A DNA stretch of 62,257 nt, taken from NCBI GenBank assembly GCA_045543655.1, contig JAZPXN010000034.1, positions 1 to 62,257 of the forward strand, written 5' to 3'. The stretch's first letter is position 1, and each line of letters begins with the position of its first letter. Both the position numbers and the translations under genes were made by a program. Below are positions 43,091 through 52,127 of the stretch, one piece after another. Below the pieces are notes generated by a model. That model worked only from the letters and a program-made list of their open reading frames with translations. It did not search any database and had not been told where the DNA came from. This DNA is from RGIG995 sp045543655 (GTDB lineage: Bacteria > Bacillota > Clostridia > Oscillospirales > UBA644).

Positions 43091-43508
43091 CCAGTTCTTC
43101 TCCCAGGGCCTCTACGGCCTTTTTGATCTCTTTTGCGCAACTTCGGTATACTTCCTCCGACCCGCCGTAAGGATCCGAAATCCCTTCGGCCGTCAGGGGA
43201 AGTATTTTTTTTTCCTTGACCAATTGATTCAGAAGATAGGCCTGGGCCGGCGTCATCGTGTAGACGCGTTCCGCTTCTTCGATCATCTCCAGCGTCAGTT
43301 GACGGGCCCGGTGGGCGGAGACGTCCACGCCGTATTCTTCTGCCGCCAGGATCGAAAATTCGCTGGCGCCCCCATCGTCCGCCGAAAGACCGGCGCTTTT
43401 TGCTCGGTAGCAAAGCCCCCGTTTTTTAAATTCCGCATTGGCAAACCCCTCTGCCATGGGGGAGCGGCAGGTGTTGCCGGTGCAGACGAACAGTATCGTT
43501 TTCATCAT
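43071..43508 (-). CDS. Low-molecular-weight phosphatase, YwlE-like (possible protein-arginine phosphatase)
   Basis: A 145-residue phosphatase fold with the P-loop VCTGNTCRSPMAEG at residues 8-21 and the general acid in SDPYGGS. Classic tyrosine phosphatases have Ile or Leu at the sixth P-loop position (CLGNICRS), while Bacillus YwlE, a phosphoarginine phosphatase, has Thr (CTGNTCRS), as seen here. The start overlaps the polA stop (ATGA), so the two are coupled. No McsB arginine kinase is in the window. Confidence 0.85.
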   Translation of the reverse strand: MMKTILFVCTGNTCRSPMAEGFANAEFKKRGLCYRAKSAGLSADDGGASEFSILAAEEYGVDVSAHRARQLTLEMIEEAERVYTMTPAQAYLLNQLVKEKKILPLTAEGISDPYGGSEEVYRSCAKEIKKAVEALGEELDGTETC

Positions 43509-45988
43509 TTCGCATCAAACCAATTCTTTGCCGTTTTTGATTCTACCGACAGAGGAACCTTCAGTTCCGCCGCGGATTCCATTTCTTCCCGGAGCAGCTT
43601 TGCGGCCTTTTCCGCCTCTTCGTCCGGTGCTTCCAGAATCAATTCGTCGTGGATCTGCAAAATCAGACGGGTCTTCATGTTTTCTTCCTTCAGCCGACGG
43701 TCGATCTTTACCATGGCGTATTTGATCACGTCTGCCGCCGTCCCTTGAATGGGCGCGTTCATGCAGACCCGTTCCCCGAAGGCCTTCAGATGTCCGCCCG
43801 CCTTCAGCTCCGGCACGTACCGCCGCCGATGGAATACCGTCTCCACGTAGCCGTGTTCTTTTCCGAATTCTACCGAGGCCGTCATGAAATCCCGCACGCC
43901 CGTATAGGTCTCCAGATAGGATTCGATATATTGCTTCGCTTCCTTCCGGGAAACCTGCAGGTCCTGTCCCAGCGAATAATCGCCGATGCCGTAGACGATG
44001 CCGAAATTGACCGCTTTTGCCCGGCGCCGCAGCTCCGGCGTGATCATTTCCATGGGCAGATCGAAGACCTGAGCGGCCGTTGAGGTATGAATATCCTCTT
44101 CGTTGATGAAGGCCTGTTGCATGGCCTTATCGTCGGCAATATGGGCAAGGATGCGCAGCTCGATCTGGGAATAGTCCGCGTCTACCAGGCAATGCCCCGC
44201 CTCCGCGGAAAAGGCTTTTCGCAGCTGCCGTCCCAGATCCGTGCGGATGGGAATGTTCTGCAGGTTAGGCTCTACGCTGCTGATGCGTCCCGTCTGGGTC
44301 ACCGCCTGCATGAATACCGTATGAATCCGGCCGTCTTCCTCCACCTTTTCCGCCAGTCCGTCGGCGTAGGTGGACTTCAGCTTTGCCACCCGTCGGCAAT
44401 CGATGACCGCTTGGGCAATGGGGTGATGCTTGGTCAGCTTTTCCAGGGTGTCGTTGTCGGTGGAATACCCCGTCTTCGTCTTTTTCCCCGCAGGAAGCAG
44501 AAGATCGGTGAACAAGACCTCGCTCAATTGCTTGGGGGAATAGATGTTGAATTCCTTGCCGGCAAGATCGTAGACCGTTTGCTCGTATTTTACCAAAAAC
44601 TCCCCAAGCTCTTTGCTGAAGCCTTCCAAAAATTCCTTATCTGCTTTGAATCCGACGTCCTCCATACGGGCAAGGACGGTGCAAAGGGGCAATTCAATTT
44701 CGTAGTATAAAAATTCCGCGCCGTTTTCCTTCAATTCCCCTTCCAGTTTTTCTTTCAGGCGGGGGAGAAGGGCAGGAAAATCCTCCGCCGTTGCGGTGAC
44801 GCCCAACTCGTTTTCGCAGATCGCCTCCGGCTTCTTCGACGCCCGGGAGGGATCGAGCACGTAGAGGGCCAGCATGGTATCGAAGACGCATTTCCCTTCG
44901 TATCCCCGGTGCGTCATTTCCCGGATCAGGGGTTTTGCGTCGTGGGCGATAAATTCCCGCCCCGACAGCGCCCTGAGAAGATCTTCGCCGAGCTCGGCTT
45001 CAAAGATCTTATCTTCCATATACAGATAGACCCGGTCCTCGTTGATAAAGACGGCGGGAATTCCGGTGATTTTACCCTGCCACGCCTCCCGGGCAGGGGA
45101 GACGAAGGACCGTTTCGGTTCCGCGCCTTCTACGGCTACGTTCAGCTTTGCCGCCAGCTTTGCCAGCTGATATCGGTTCAGAAGCTCCTCCAGCTGAGCC
45201 GTCGGGCCTTTGACTTCCAGATCTCCCGGATCGATCTCCGATTCCGTGACGATGGTGCCCAGCTTTTTGCTAAGATAGGCCGATTCCCGGCCGTTTTCCA
45301 TCTTCGTCTTCAAGGCGCCCTTTAAATCCTCCACGTGGGCGAAAACGTTATCCAGGTCTCCGTACTGATGCAGAAGATTCAGCGCCGTCTTTTCGCCTAC
45401 CCCGGCAACTCCCGGAATGCGGTCGGAGGAGTCGCCCATCAACGCCTTCAAGTCAATCATCTGACACGGTGTAAGTCCGTATTTTTCCATCAGCATCGCC
45501 TTGTCGTAGAGGGTGTCCGAAGGACCTTTTGGCGTGGTGGTTGCAAGACGAACGATCACGTTATCGCCGATCAGCTGCAGAGTGTCCCGGTCTCCCGTGA
45601 CGATCACGCACCGCTCGCCCCGTTCTTCCGCCCGGTGGCTGAGAATTCCAATAATATCGTCTGCCTCCAGTCCTGCCTGTTCAAACCGGGCAATGCCCAT
45701 CGCGTCCAGAAGCTCCTTCACGATGGGAAACTGCTCCCGCAGCTCGTCGGGCATGGTCCGCCGCCCCGCCTTGTAGTCGGCGTACAATTCGTGCCGGTAG
45801 GTGGGGGATTTTACGTCGAAGGCTACGCACATCCCGTCGGGCCGGTCTTCCTCCATATGACGCAATAAAATATTGAAGAATCCGTATACTGCGTTGGTGT
45901 GGATCCCCTCCTTGTTCGTCAAAAGGGGAATTCCGTAAAAGGCCCGGTTGAGTATACTGTTTCCGTCTACGAGCATTAAGGTTTTCAT
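43505..45988 (-). CDS. polA: DNA polymerase I
   Basis: Repair and Okazaki-fragment polymerase. It has 827 residues: an N-terminal 5'-3' exonuclease (about 1-290; LVDGNSILNRAFYG, GLEADDIIG, DSSDRIPGV), a central 3'-5' exonuclease-like domain, and the family A polymerase (VDADYSQIELRI, RRRAKAVNFGIVYG, QIHDELILE). The proofreading carboxylates (D-x-E in E. coli) are not apparent, as in Bacillus PolA. The start is MKTLMLVDGN at 45988, with AAGGATGG upstream; a 20-codon extension runs through the promoter. It is first in a polA-phosphatase-rimI operon. Confidence 0.96.
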   Translation of the reverse strand: MKTLMLVDGNSILNRAFYGIPLLTNKEGIHTNAVYGFFNILLRHMEEDRPDGMCVAFDVKSPTYRHELYADYKAGRRTMPDELREQFPIVKELLDAMGIARFEQAGLEADDIIGILSHRAEERGERCVIVTGDRDTLQLIGDNVIVRLATTTPKGPSDTLYDKAMLMEKYGLTPCQMIDLKALMGDSSDRIPGVAGVGEKTALNLLHQYGDLDNVFAHVEDLKGALKTKMENGRESAYLSKKLGTIVTESEIDPGDLEVKGPTAQLEELLNRYQLAKLAAKLNVAVEGAEPKRSFVSPAREAWQGKITGIPAVFINEDRVYLYMEDKIFEAELGEDLLRALSGREFIAHDAKPLIREMTHRGYEGKCVFDTMLALYVLDPSRASKKPEAICENELGVTATAEDFPALLPRLKEKLEGELKENGAEFLYYEIELPLCTVLARMEDVGFKADKEFLEGFSKELGEFLVKYEQTVYDLAGKEFNIYSPKQLSEVLFTDLLLPAGKKTKTGYSTDNDTLEKLTKHHPIAQAVIDCRRVAKLKSTYADGLAEKVEEDGRIHTVFMQAVTQTGRISSVEPNLQNIPIRTDLGRQLRKAFSAEAGHCLVDADYSQIELRILAHIADDKAMQQAFINEEDIHTSTAAQVFDLPMEMITPELRRRAKAVNFGIVYGIGDYSLGQDLQVSRKEAKQYIESYLETYTGVRDFMTASVEFGKEHGYVETVFHRRRYVPELKAGGHLKAFGERVCMNAPIQGTAADVIKYAMVKIDRRLKEENMKTRLILQIHDELILEAPDEEAEKAAKLLREEMESAAELKVPLSVESKTAKNWFDAK

Positions 45989-46019
45989 CGGCAGACCATC
46001 CTTGTTTCTTATTATCCTT

Positions 46020-46048
46020 ATTATACTCCATTTCGTGCAAAAAAGCAA
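46020..46048 (-). promoter_or_regulatory. Probable SigA promoter of polA
   Basis: Minus strand: TTGCTT (46048-46043), 17 bases, TATAAT (46025-46020). Confidence 0.7.
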
Positions 46049-46312
46049 TACCTTCCGCGTATCGTTCGAAAAATCGACCCTATTTGTTCAATTTTACCAA
46101 CCTCCGCCCTCCTTTTTCCTCCCGGATCCCCGTAGTTTTGGGCGGATTCCCCACCCTTTTGGTCTCTTTTGAACGAATTTCGAACAAATATCTGTTAAAA
46201 TGCCGATTTTGCCCGTTTTTCGAACATTTATTTTGTGTATCATGACGGAAAAGACCCTGTTTTGGATCAATAATTTCTCAACCCCCGTCAAGGGGGAATT
46301 TCCCAATAGACC
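46049..46312 (+). other. Intergenic region between divergent polA and mraZ
   Basis: I find no gene. It holds several CGAAC/GTTCG half-sites (near 46065, 46171, 46185 and 46219) resembling halves of the Bacillota LexA box, but no full CGAAC-N4-GTTCG, and a small CCCCC-GTCAA-GGGGG hairpin near 46280. It is otherwise featureless. Confidence 0.4.
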
Positions 46313-46341
46313 TTGACTTTTTCCCGGAAATACTGTATAAT
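46313..46341 (+). promoter_or_regulatory. SigA promoter of the mraZ division cluster
   Basis: TTGACT (46313-46318), 17 bases, TATAAT (46336-46341). Confidence 0.88.
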
Positions 46342-46351
46342 ATTATCAAGG

Positions 46352-46376
46352 TGGGGAAAAAGGGAGCGCCAGGGAT
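46352..46376 (+). promoter_or_regulatory. MraZ-box-like triple repeat
   Basis: TGGGG (46352-46356), GGGAG (46362-46366) and GGGAT (46372-46376) are separated by exact 5-base spacers, a 10-base period. MraZ binds clusters of TGGG-type repeats with 5-base spacers just downstream of its own promoter in other bacteria. Here the sites start 10 bases after the -10 box, so they overlap the transcript start. Confidence 0.65.
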
Positions 46377-46442
46377 GAAAAATACAGTGCGCGCCCAAAA
46401 AAATACCCCTAAAAACTGCTTTTGAGAAGGGAGGAGTCTCCG

Positions 46443-46883
46443 TTGGCATCGCAAACCCGTCTGTACGGCCGTTACGAAATGAATATCGATGCCAAGGGGC
46501 GTCTGTTCTTCCCCGCAAAGCAGCGGGAAAAGATCGAAGGAAACCTTCTCCACGTCACCAAGGGCTTTGAGGACCACTGTCTTCTGGTCTTCACCGAATC
46601 CCAATGGGACGCTTTCATCGAAAAGATCGGCACCCTTCCCTCCATGAAGGCCCGGGACGCCGAGATCTACTTTATCGGCAACTCCAAAGACGTTGAAATG
46701 GACGAGCAGGGGCGCATCAAGGTTCCCGGCAAGCTCCGGGAAAAGGCCGGACTGGAAAAAGAGGTTACCCTCGTCGGTCTCCGTTCCTGGATGGAGCTTT
46801 GGGATACGGAACGTTGGGAAGAACGCAACGACGCCCTTTCCGGAAACGCCATCAAGTCTCTTCTGGAGGAAATGAACTTCTGA
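46443..46883 (+). CDS. mraZ: Division/cell wall cluster transcriptional regulator MraZ
   Basis: DNA-binding regulator of the dcw cluster with two SpoVT/AbrB-like halves. The 146 residues contain the repeated motif seen as MNIDAKGRLFFPAK and MDEQGRIKVPGKLR. The start is TTG 46443, with GGGAGGAG 6 bases upstream; an earlier in-frame TTG lies before that site. It is first gene of the cluster, with rsmH 1 base downstream, and repeat sites for its own protein lie in the leader. Confidence 0.95.
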   Translation: MASQTRLYGRYEMNIDAKGRLFFPAKQREKIEGNLLHVTKGFEDHCLLVFTESQWDAFIEKIGTLPSMKARDAEIYFIGNSKDVEMDEQGRIKVPGKLREKAGLEKEVTLVGLRSWMELWDTERWEERNDALSGNAIKSLLEEMNF

Positions 46884-46884
46884 T

Positions 46885-47814
46885 ATGGAATTCAAACACG
46901 TTTCCATTATGGTTCCGGAGATTCTGGAGGCCCTGCAGATTCGCCCTGACGGCGTTTATGCAGACGGTACTGCCGGTGGAGGAGGCCACTCTCACGCCAT
47001 CGGTCAGCGGCTTTCGGCGGAAGGCACTCTGATCTGTAACGATCGGGACGCCGACGCCCTGAAGGCCTGTGAGGAACGGCTGAAGGATCTGACCTGCAAC
47101 GTCCGCCTGATCCGGGGAACCTTTTCCGACCTTCCCGAAAACGCCGCCGTCCCCTTTGACGGAGTTCTTCTTGACCTCGGCGTTTCTTCCTATCAGCTCG
47201 ATTGCGCCGAACGGGGCTTTTCTTATATGCAGGACGCTCCGTTGGATATGCGGATGAACCGTGAGGACAGGCTGTCGGCCAGAGAGGTCGTCAACGAATG
47301 GTCCGAGGAGGAATTGACCCGCATCTTCTTCGAATACGGCGAAGAACGTTATTCCCGCCGTATCGCATCTGAAATCGTACGCTCCCGGGCGCGCAAGCCC
47401 GTTGAAACCACCTTTGAATTGGTAGATATCATCAAATCGGCCCTTCCGAAACAGGCATTGAAGGAAAAGCAGCATCCTGCCAAGCGGGTGTTTCAGGCCA
47501 TTCGCATCGCCGTAAACGACGAATTAGAGCAGGTTCGCACCGCGCTCGACGCCATCGTTGAAAACATGAACGACGGCGGACGGATTGCGGTCCTTACCTT
47601 CCATAGCCTGGAAGACCGCATCGTAAAGACTGCCTTTGCCCGTTACGAACGGCCCTGCACCTGTCCTCCCGAATTCCCCGTCTGCGTCTGCGGCAAGAAA
47701 TCTCTTGGGAAGGTCATCGTCAAGGGCGTTTCTCCTTCCCAAGCGGAGATCGCCGAAAACCCCCGGGCCAGAAGCACCCGCCTTCGGGTCTTCGAACGCC
47801 GCCGGGAAGAATAA
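46885..47814 (+). CDS. rsmH: 16S rRNA (cytosine1402-N4)-methyltransferase
   Basis: Methylates C1402 of 16S rRNA in the ribosomal P site. The 309 residues contain the SAM motif DGTAGGGGHSHAI, DLGVSSYQLD, ERGFSYMQDAPLDMRM and the C-terminal ENPRARSTRLRVFER. It follows mraZ immediately, the universal order in this cluster. A 140-base C/A-rich gap separates it from ftsL. Confidence 0.96.
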   Translation: MEFKHVSIMVPEILEALQIRPDGVYADGTAGGGGHSHAIGQRLSAEGTLICNDRDADALKACEERLKDLTCNVRLIRGTFSDLPENAAVPFDGVLLDLGVSSYQLDCAERGFSYMQDAPLDMRMNREDRLSAREVVNEWSEEELTRIFFEYGEERYSRRIASEIVRSRARKPVETTFELVDIIKSALPKQALKEKQHPAKRVFQAIRIAVNDELEQVRTALDAIVENMNDGGRIAVLTFHSLEDRIVKTAFARYERPCTCPPEFPVCVCGKKSLGKVIVKGVSPSQAEIAENPRARSTRLRVFERRREE

Positions 47815-47819
47815 ACCCC

Positions 47820-47906
47820 GAACGACACAAACGTCAACGGAAACGTCCGAACAACACAAACGTCAACATAAACGTCCAAACAAAACACAAACGTCAGCAA
47901 CCGTCA
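47820..47906 (+). repeat. C/A-rich tandem repeat between rsmH and ftsL
   Basis: Three tandem units of about 29 bases (47820-47848, 47849-47877, 47878-47906), the first two 25/29 identical by eye and the third diverged with a 2-base insert. Each carries two AAACGTC cores (47829, 47841, 47858, 47870, 47889; a variant at 47899), alternately 12 and 17 bases apart. The RNA is nearly G-free and probably unstructured. Confidence 0.75.
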
Positions 47907-47954
47907 CCCAAACACACACAACGCGCCCCAAAATCTTTAAGGAGGAAAATCCCC

Positions 47955-48338
47955 ATGAAAAAACACGCTCTCCAATTCGATTTCTTCAGCATCTTCGTGA
48001 TTCTGGGGATTCTGATCCTCGTCGTTCTGACCGTCACCTGCGACGTGATGCAGAACGAGAAGAACCGCCAGCTCAACGAAGCCAACCGGGCTTACGACAA
48101 CGCCGTCAACGAAGGCGTTCGGCTTCAGATCGAGATCGACCGTCGGTCGGACTTCTTCTCCGTCGAACGGTACGCCACGGAAGAGCTGGGGATGCACAAG
48201 CTGGAAAAATACCAGATCCAGTACATCCGCTACGACGTCACTGGCACCGCCGAGCTTCTGAACCGGGAAGAGGACGAGGATTTCTTCGGTCAGGTCTCCA
48301 AGGCGTTTTCCGCCATCGGCGACTTCTTTGCCGATTGA
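47955..48338 (+). CDS. ftsL: Cell division protein FtsL
   Basis: A 127-residue bitopic septal protein. It has a short cytoplasmic start, one membrane helix (FFSIFVILGILILVVLTVT, about 9-29), then a coiled-coil stretch (EKNRQLNEANRAYDNAVNEG) and an acidic tail. It forms the FtsQ-FtsL-FtsB/DivIC subcomplex that activates FtsW-PBP. The call rests on topology and position between rsmH and the PBP gene, as the family is poorly conserved. AAGGAGG lies 9 bases before the ATG. Confidence 0.8.
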   Translation: MKKHALQFDFFSIFVILGILILVVLTVTCDVMQNEKNRQLNEANRAYDNAVNEGVRLQIEIDRRSDFFSVERYATEELGMHKLEKYQIQYIRYDVTGTAELLNREEDEDFFGQVSKAFSAIGDFFAD

Positions 48339-48426
48339 CGTTCTGTCCCTCTCCCTGCGGGAATATAATATTTCGTGTAACCTCTGTGTCTGCCCCTGCT
48401 CCTGCGGATGAGAAAGGATCCCCGAT

Positions 48427-50652
48427 ATGAAAAAAAGAAAGCTTCCTAAAACAGACCGATTTTATTTGCGCTTCGCCCTGCCGTTCGTGATCGCTGCGGC
48501 ATTCCTCGGTCTTGCCGGGAGGCTTTTTTATTTGCAGGTCGTTTCCCACGATAAATACGAAAGCCTCGCCCTGGATCAGCAGACCTGGGAGATTGCCATC
48601 GAGCCCTCCCGAGGGTCCATCAAGGACGTCAACGGCGTGGATCTGGCGGTCAGCGCTACCGTGTATCAGGTGCTTCTCGCTCCCAAGCAATTCGGCGAAA
48701 ACAGCGAGGAGATCCGGCAGGAGGTGGCTCATCTCCTTGCCGATACGCTGGACATGGATTACGACGAAATGCTGAAAAAGACCCTCCAGGACAGCCAATA
48801 TATCATCATCAAGCGCCGGCTCGATAAAGAGGTTGTGGATCCCATCAACGAATGGCTTTCCAGAAATAAAAAATACGCTGGAGCGCTCTGGGTCAGCGAA
48901 GATACCAAGCGTTATTATCCTTATAACAATCTTTTCTCCACCGTGATCGGTTTCGTTGGGGGAGAGAATAAGGGGTTGGAGGGTGTGGAATATTCTTACG
49001 AAGAATACCTCTCCGGGACTCCCGGAAAGATCACCTCCATCCGAACTGCCAGCGGTGGGGCAATGCCCTACGAGTACGAAACCCGGCAGGAGGCCGTTGA
49101 CGGCTACGATCTTTATCTTACCACCGATATCCAGCTTCAGTATATTCTGGAAAAGCATATTTCCAACGCCCGGGTGGAGCATAACGTGCAATCCCGTATT
49201 GCCGGAGTAATTATGAACGTCAAGACCGGCTCCGTGCTTGCCATGTCCTCCAAGCCCGATTTTGACCCCAACGACCCCTTTACGATTACCGACGAAATGA
49301 CCCTGGAGAAGCTGATTGCCGAGTACGGAGAGAATTCGGAGGCCTACGAGGCTGCCTACAAGGCAAAGCAGCAGGAATATCGCAAAAACAAGATCATCAC
49401 CGAACAGTGCGACCCCGGTTCTACCTTTAAAATTTTCACCGCCGCCATGGCGTTGGAGGAAAACCTCGTTCCCCTCACCGAAACCTTCCATTGCAGCAGT
49501 CAGATCAATATGGGCGCCATCACCTACCACTGCGCCAAGAACCGTGCCCACGGTAAGGAAGACCTGAAGGAGGCCATGGCCAATTCCTGCAACGTCGTTT
49601 TCGTGCAGGTGGCCGACCGGGTGGGGGTGGAGCGCTTTTACCGCTATTTTACGTTGTTCGGCTTCCGGCAGAAGACCGGCGTCGGTCTTCCCGGAGAAGT
49701 TTCCGGCGTATTTTTCGACGAAGAAAAGATGACCAAATGGAATCTTTATTCCTCTTCCTTCGGTCAGACCTTCCAGATTACGCCCATTCAGCTGATCACT
49801 GCCGTCAGCGCCATTGCCAACGGCGGGACCTATATGAAGCCCTATATCGTGGATCGCATCGTCGATCAGCAGGGGAACGTGATCTTGCAGAACGAACCTC
49901 AGGCCGTTAGCCAGATCGTTTCCGAATCCACCTGCGAGACTCTGCACGATTTTCTGGAATATACCGTGGTCAAGGGCAAATCCGGATATCTGAAGGGCTA
50001 CCGTATCGGCGGAAAGACCGGTACGTCCCAGAAGCTGGCCGGCGGGGAATACGGCGAAGAAAAGGTTATCGCCTCTTACGTTTGCTTTGCTCCCGTGGAC
50101 GATCCGGAAATCGCCATTCTCGTCCTGGTCGACGAGCCCAACGCGACCGTCAACTTCGGTTCTTATATCGCCGCTCCCCTCGGGCGGGATATTATGGGCG
50201 AATGTCTGGAATATCTGAATATTGAACCGGATTATGAGGACGACGGCGCCGTCACCTCCGTCACCGTTCCCGATCTGAAGGGAATGTCCGTGGACGAAGC
50301 GGCCGCCGCAGTAGAAGACGCCGGACTGATCGCCAAGATCGTGGGCGACGGCGAAAAGGTCGCCTCTCAGCTGCCCGTCGCAAAGACCGTTCTTTGCACC
50401 GGAAACACGGTTTTGATCTATACCGATTCCAATTCCGACGTAAAGACCGAGACTGTCGTCCCCGATCTGGTCGGCAAAACCGCCGCCGAATGCAACTCCC
50501 TGCTTCAGCAGGCGGGGCTGAATATCAAGGTGGTAGGGGATAATCTGAATTATTCCACCACCCTTGCAGTTTCTCAAAGCATTGCGAAAAATACCGTGGT
50601 GCAAAAAGGAACGTTGATTACCGTCAAATTTGAAGGACAAAAGCAGGAATGA
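48427..50652 (+). CDS. Class B penicillin-binding protein with two PASTA domains (FtsI/SpoVD type)
   Basis: Septal peptidoglycan transpeptidase. The 741 residues comprise one N-terminal membrane anchor, a PBP dimerisation domain, a transpeptidase domain with STFK (catalytic Ser near 331), SCN and KTGTS motifs, then two PASTA repeats (about 614-741). Bacillus PbpB and SpoVD have one PASTA repeat; two are typical of PBP2x-like proteins. It could act in division, spore cortex synthesis, or both, so no symbol is given. The neighbouring ftsW gives its glycosyltransferase partner. Confidence 0.93.
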   Translation: MKKRKLPKTDRFYLRFALPFVIAAAFLGLAGRLFYLQVVSHDKYESLALDQQTWEIAIEPSRGSIKDVNGVDLAVSATVYQVLLAPKQFGENSEEIRQEVAHLLADTLDMDYDEMLKKTLQDSQYIIIKRRLDKEVVDPINEWLSRNKKYAGALWVSEDTKRYYPYNNLFSTVIGFVGGENKGLEGVEYSYEEYLSGTPGKITSIRTASGGAMPYEYETRQEAVDGYDLYLTTDIQLQYILEKHISNARVEHNVQSRIAGVIMNVKTGSVLAMSSKPDFDPNDPFTITDEMTLEKLIAEYGENSEAYEAAYKAKQQEYRKNKIITEQCDPGSTFKIFTAAMALEENLVPLTETFHCSSQINMGAITYHCAKNRAHGKEDLKEAMANSCNVVFVQVADRVGVERFYRYFTLFGFRQKTGVGLPGEVSGVFFDEEKMTKWNLYSSSFGQTFQITPIQLITAVSAIANGGTYMKPYIVDRIVDQQGNVILQNEPQAVSQIVSESTCETLHDFLEYTVVKGKSGYLKGYRIGGKTGTSQKLAGGEYGEEKVIASYVCFAPVDDPEIAILVLVDEPNATVNFGSYIAAPLGRDIMGECLEYLNIEPDYEDDGAVTSVTVPDLKGMSVDEAAAAVEDAGLIAKIVGDGEKVASQLPVAKTVLCTGNTVLIYTDSNSDVKTETVVPDLVGKTAAECNSLLQQAGLNIKVVGDNLNYSTTLAVSQSIAKNTVVQKGTLITVKFEGQKQE

Positions 50653-50703
50653 TTTATTCCCACGGACGTTGAAACCAATCTAATTCGAAAGGTTTGATGT
50701 CCC

Positions 50704-52125
50704 GTGAAGCTGTCTCTTCTTTCCACCTCCGTGTTCTCCTGCGATCCCTACGGGGATCTTCGTATCACCTCCGTCACCGACCGCAGCGACCGGGTGATTC
50801 CCGGTTCGTTGTTCGTCGCCATTCCCGGGCGTACGCGCGACGGCCATCGCTTCCTTTCCGATGCGCTGTCGAAGGGCGCCGCCGCCCTGGTGGTGTCCGA
50901 ACCCGTGGGGAATCTTCCCGTTCCCGTCTTCCGGGTGTCCGATCCCCGTTCCGTATACGCCCGCCTGTGCGGCAATTTTTACGGAAATCCCGGGAAAAGC
51001 ATGACCCTAATCGGCATTACCGGCACCAACGGGAAAACCTCCACCGCCTGTATGCTGGAATACTGTCTGCGTTCCTGCGGCGTTTCCACGCTGATGATCG
51101 GAACCGTCACCGGCGCCGAATACGGGCACGGATCCATGACGACCCCCGATCCTCTGGATCTCCATCGCATTTTTTCCGATGCCCTTAAGGCGGGGAAGAC
51201 CCACGCCGTTATGGAGGTGTCTTCCCAGGCCCTCGATCAGTCCCGCACCGCCGGAATGGAGTTCGATCTCGGCGTATTCACCAATCTTTCCGTGGACCAT
51301 CTCGATTACCACGGCTCCATGCAGGCTTACCGGGATGCCAAGCTGAAGCTTTTTTCGCAATGCCGCAAGGGACTCGTCAACGCAGACAGCGACTATGCGG
51401 CGCCCTTTCTCGCCCTGCCCGGCGTATCGTCCTTTTCGGCCTCCCACGCCGCTGATTTCCGGGCAGAACGGGTCTATATGACCGGAGAAGGGGTTTCCTA
51501 TTCGCTTCGTTCCCCCTCCGGGCGGCGGGAGGTTTTTCTTCCGGTCTGGGGGCGGTTCAGCATTTATAATTCTTTGGCCGCTCTTGCGGCGGCGGAGCTG
51601 CTGGGGCTTGACCCCGACCGATGCGTCCGGGCTTTGTCCGGTTTTCCCGGAGTTCCCGGGAGGATGGAGCCGATCCGCACCGATCTGCCGTTCCGTTTAA
51701 TGATTGATTACGCTCATACCCCCGACGGACTGGAAAATCTCCTGCGCTCCGTTCGGGAAACCACCAAAGGCAGGGTCATCGCCGTGTTCGGATGCGGCGG
51801 AGACCGGGACCGGGGAAAGCGGCCGGAAATGGGCCGTATCGCCACCCGTTACGCCGACCTTGCCGTCGTCACCTCCGACAATCCTCGCTCCGAAGATCCT
51901 ATGAAAATTATCGAAGAGATCCTGACCGGGGCGGAAGGGGAGAAGGTGCGCGTCGTCCCCGATCGCAAGGAAGCCATCCGCTTCGCTCTGCGGGCCGCAG
52001 CCCCCGGCGATGCGGTGATTCTTGCGGGGAAGGGGCACGAGAGGTGGCAGATTTTCGCCGACGGCTCCGTCCGTTGCGACGAAAGAGAAATTGCGCAGGA
52101 AATACTCAAGGAAGAAGGTTATTGA
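50704..52125 (+). CDS. murE: UDP-MurNAc-tripeptide synthetase (meso-DAP adding)
   Basis: Adds the third amino acid to UDP-MurNAc-L-Ala-D-Glu. The 473 residues include GITGTNGKTSTACMLEY (ATP loop), the carbamylated-Lys region, and the DNPR motif in TSDNPRSEDPMKI that marks meso-diaminopimelate specificity (Lys-adding enzymes have other residues). The start is GTG 50704; AAAGG lies about 11 bases upstream. murF follows 2 bases after the stop. DAP use fits the lysA gene at the window start. Confidence 0.95.
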   Translation: MKLSLLSTSVFSCDPYGDLRITSVTDRSDRVIPGSLFVAIPGRTRDGHRFLSDALSKGAAALVVSEPVGNLPVPVFRVSDPRSVYARLCGNFYGNPGKSMTLIGITGTNGKTSTACMLEYCLRSCGVSTLMIGTVTGAEYGHGSMTTPDPLDLHRIFSDALKAGKTHAVMEVSSQALDQSRTAGMEFDLGVFTNLSVDHLDYHGSMQAYRDAKLKLFSQCRKGLVNADSDYAAPFLALPGVSSFSASHAADFRAERVYMTGEGVSYSLRSPSGRREVFLPVWGRFSIYNSLAALAAAELLGLDPDRCVRALSGFPGVPGRMEPIRTDLPFRLMIDYAHTPDGLENLLRSVRETTKGRVIAVFGCGGDRDRGKRPEMGRIATRYADLAVVTSDNPRSEDPMKIIEEILTGAEGEKVRVVPDRKEAIRFALRAAAPGDAVILAGKGHERWQIFADGSVRCDEREIAQEILKEEGY

Positions 52126-52127
52126 AC

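Noticed and set aside
43505..45988. Defect in polA from missing proofreading residues
   Set aside because: Degenerate 3'-5' exonuclease sites are normal in Bacillota PolA; the polymerase and 5' nuclease motifs are complete.
47820..47906. CRISPR array
   Set aside because: Units are contiguous with no unique spacers between them and are degenerate; there are no cas genes.
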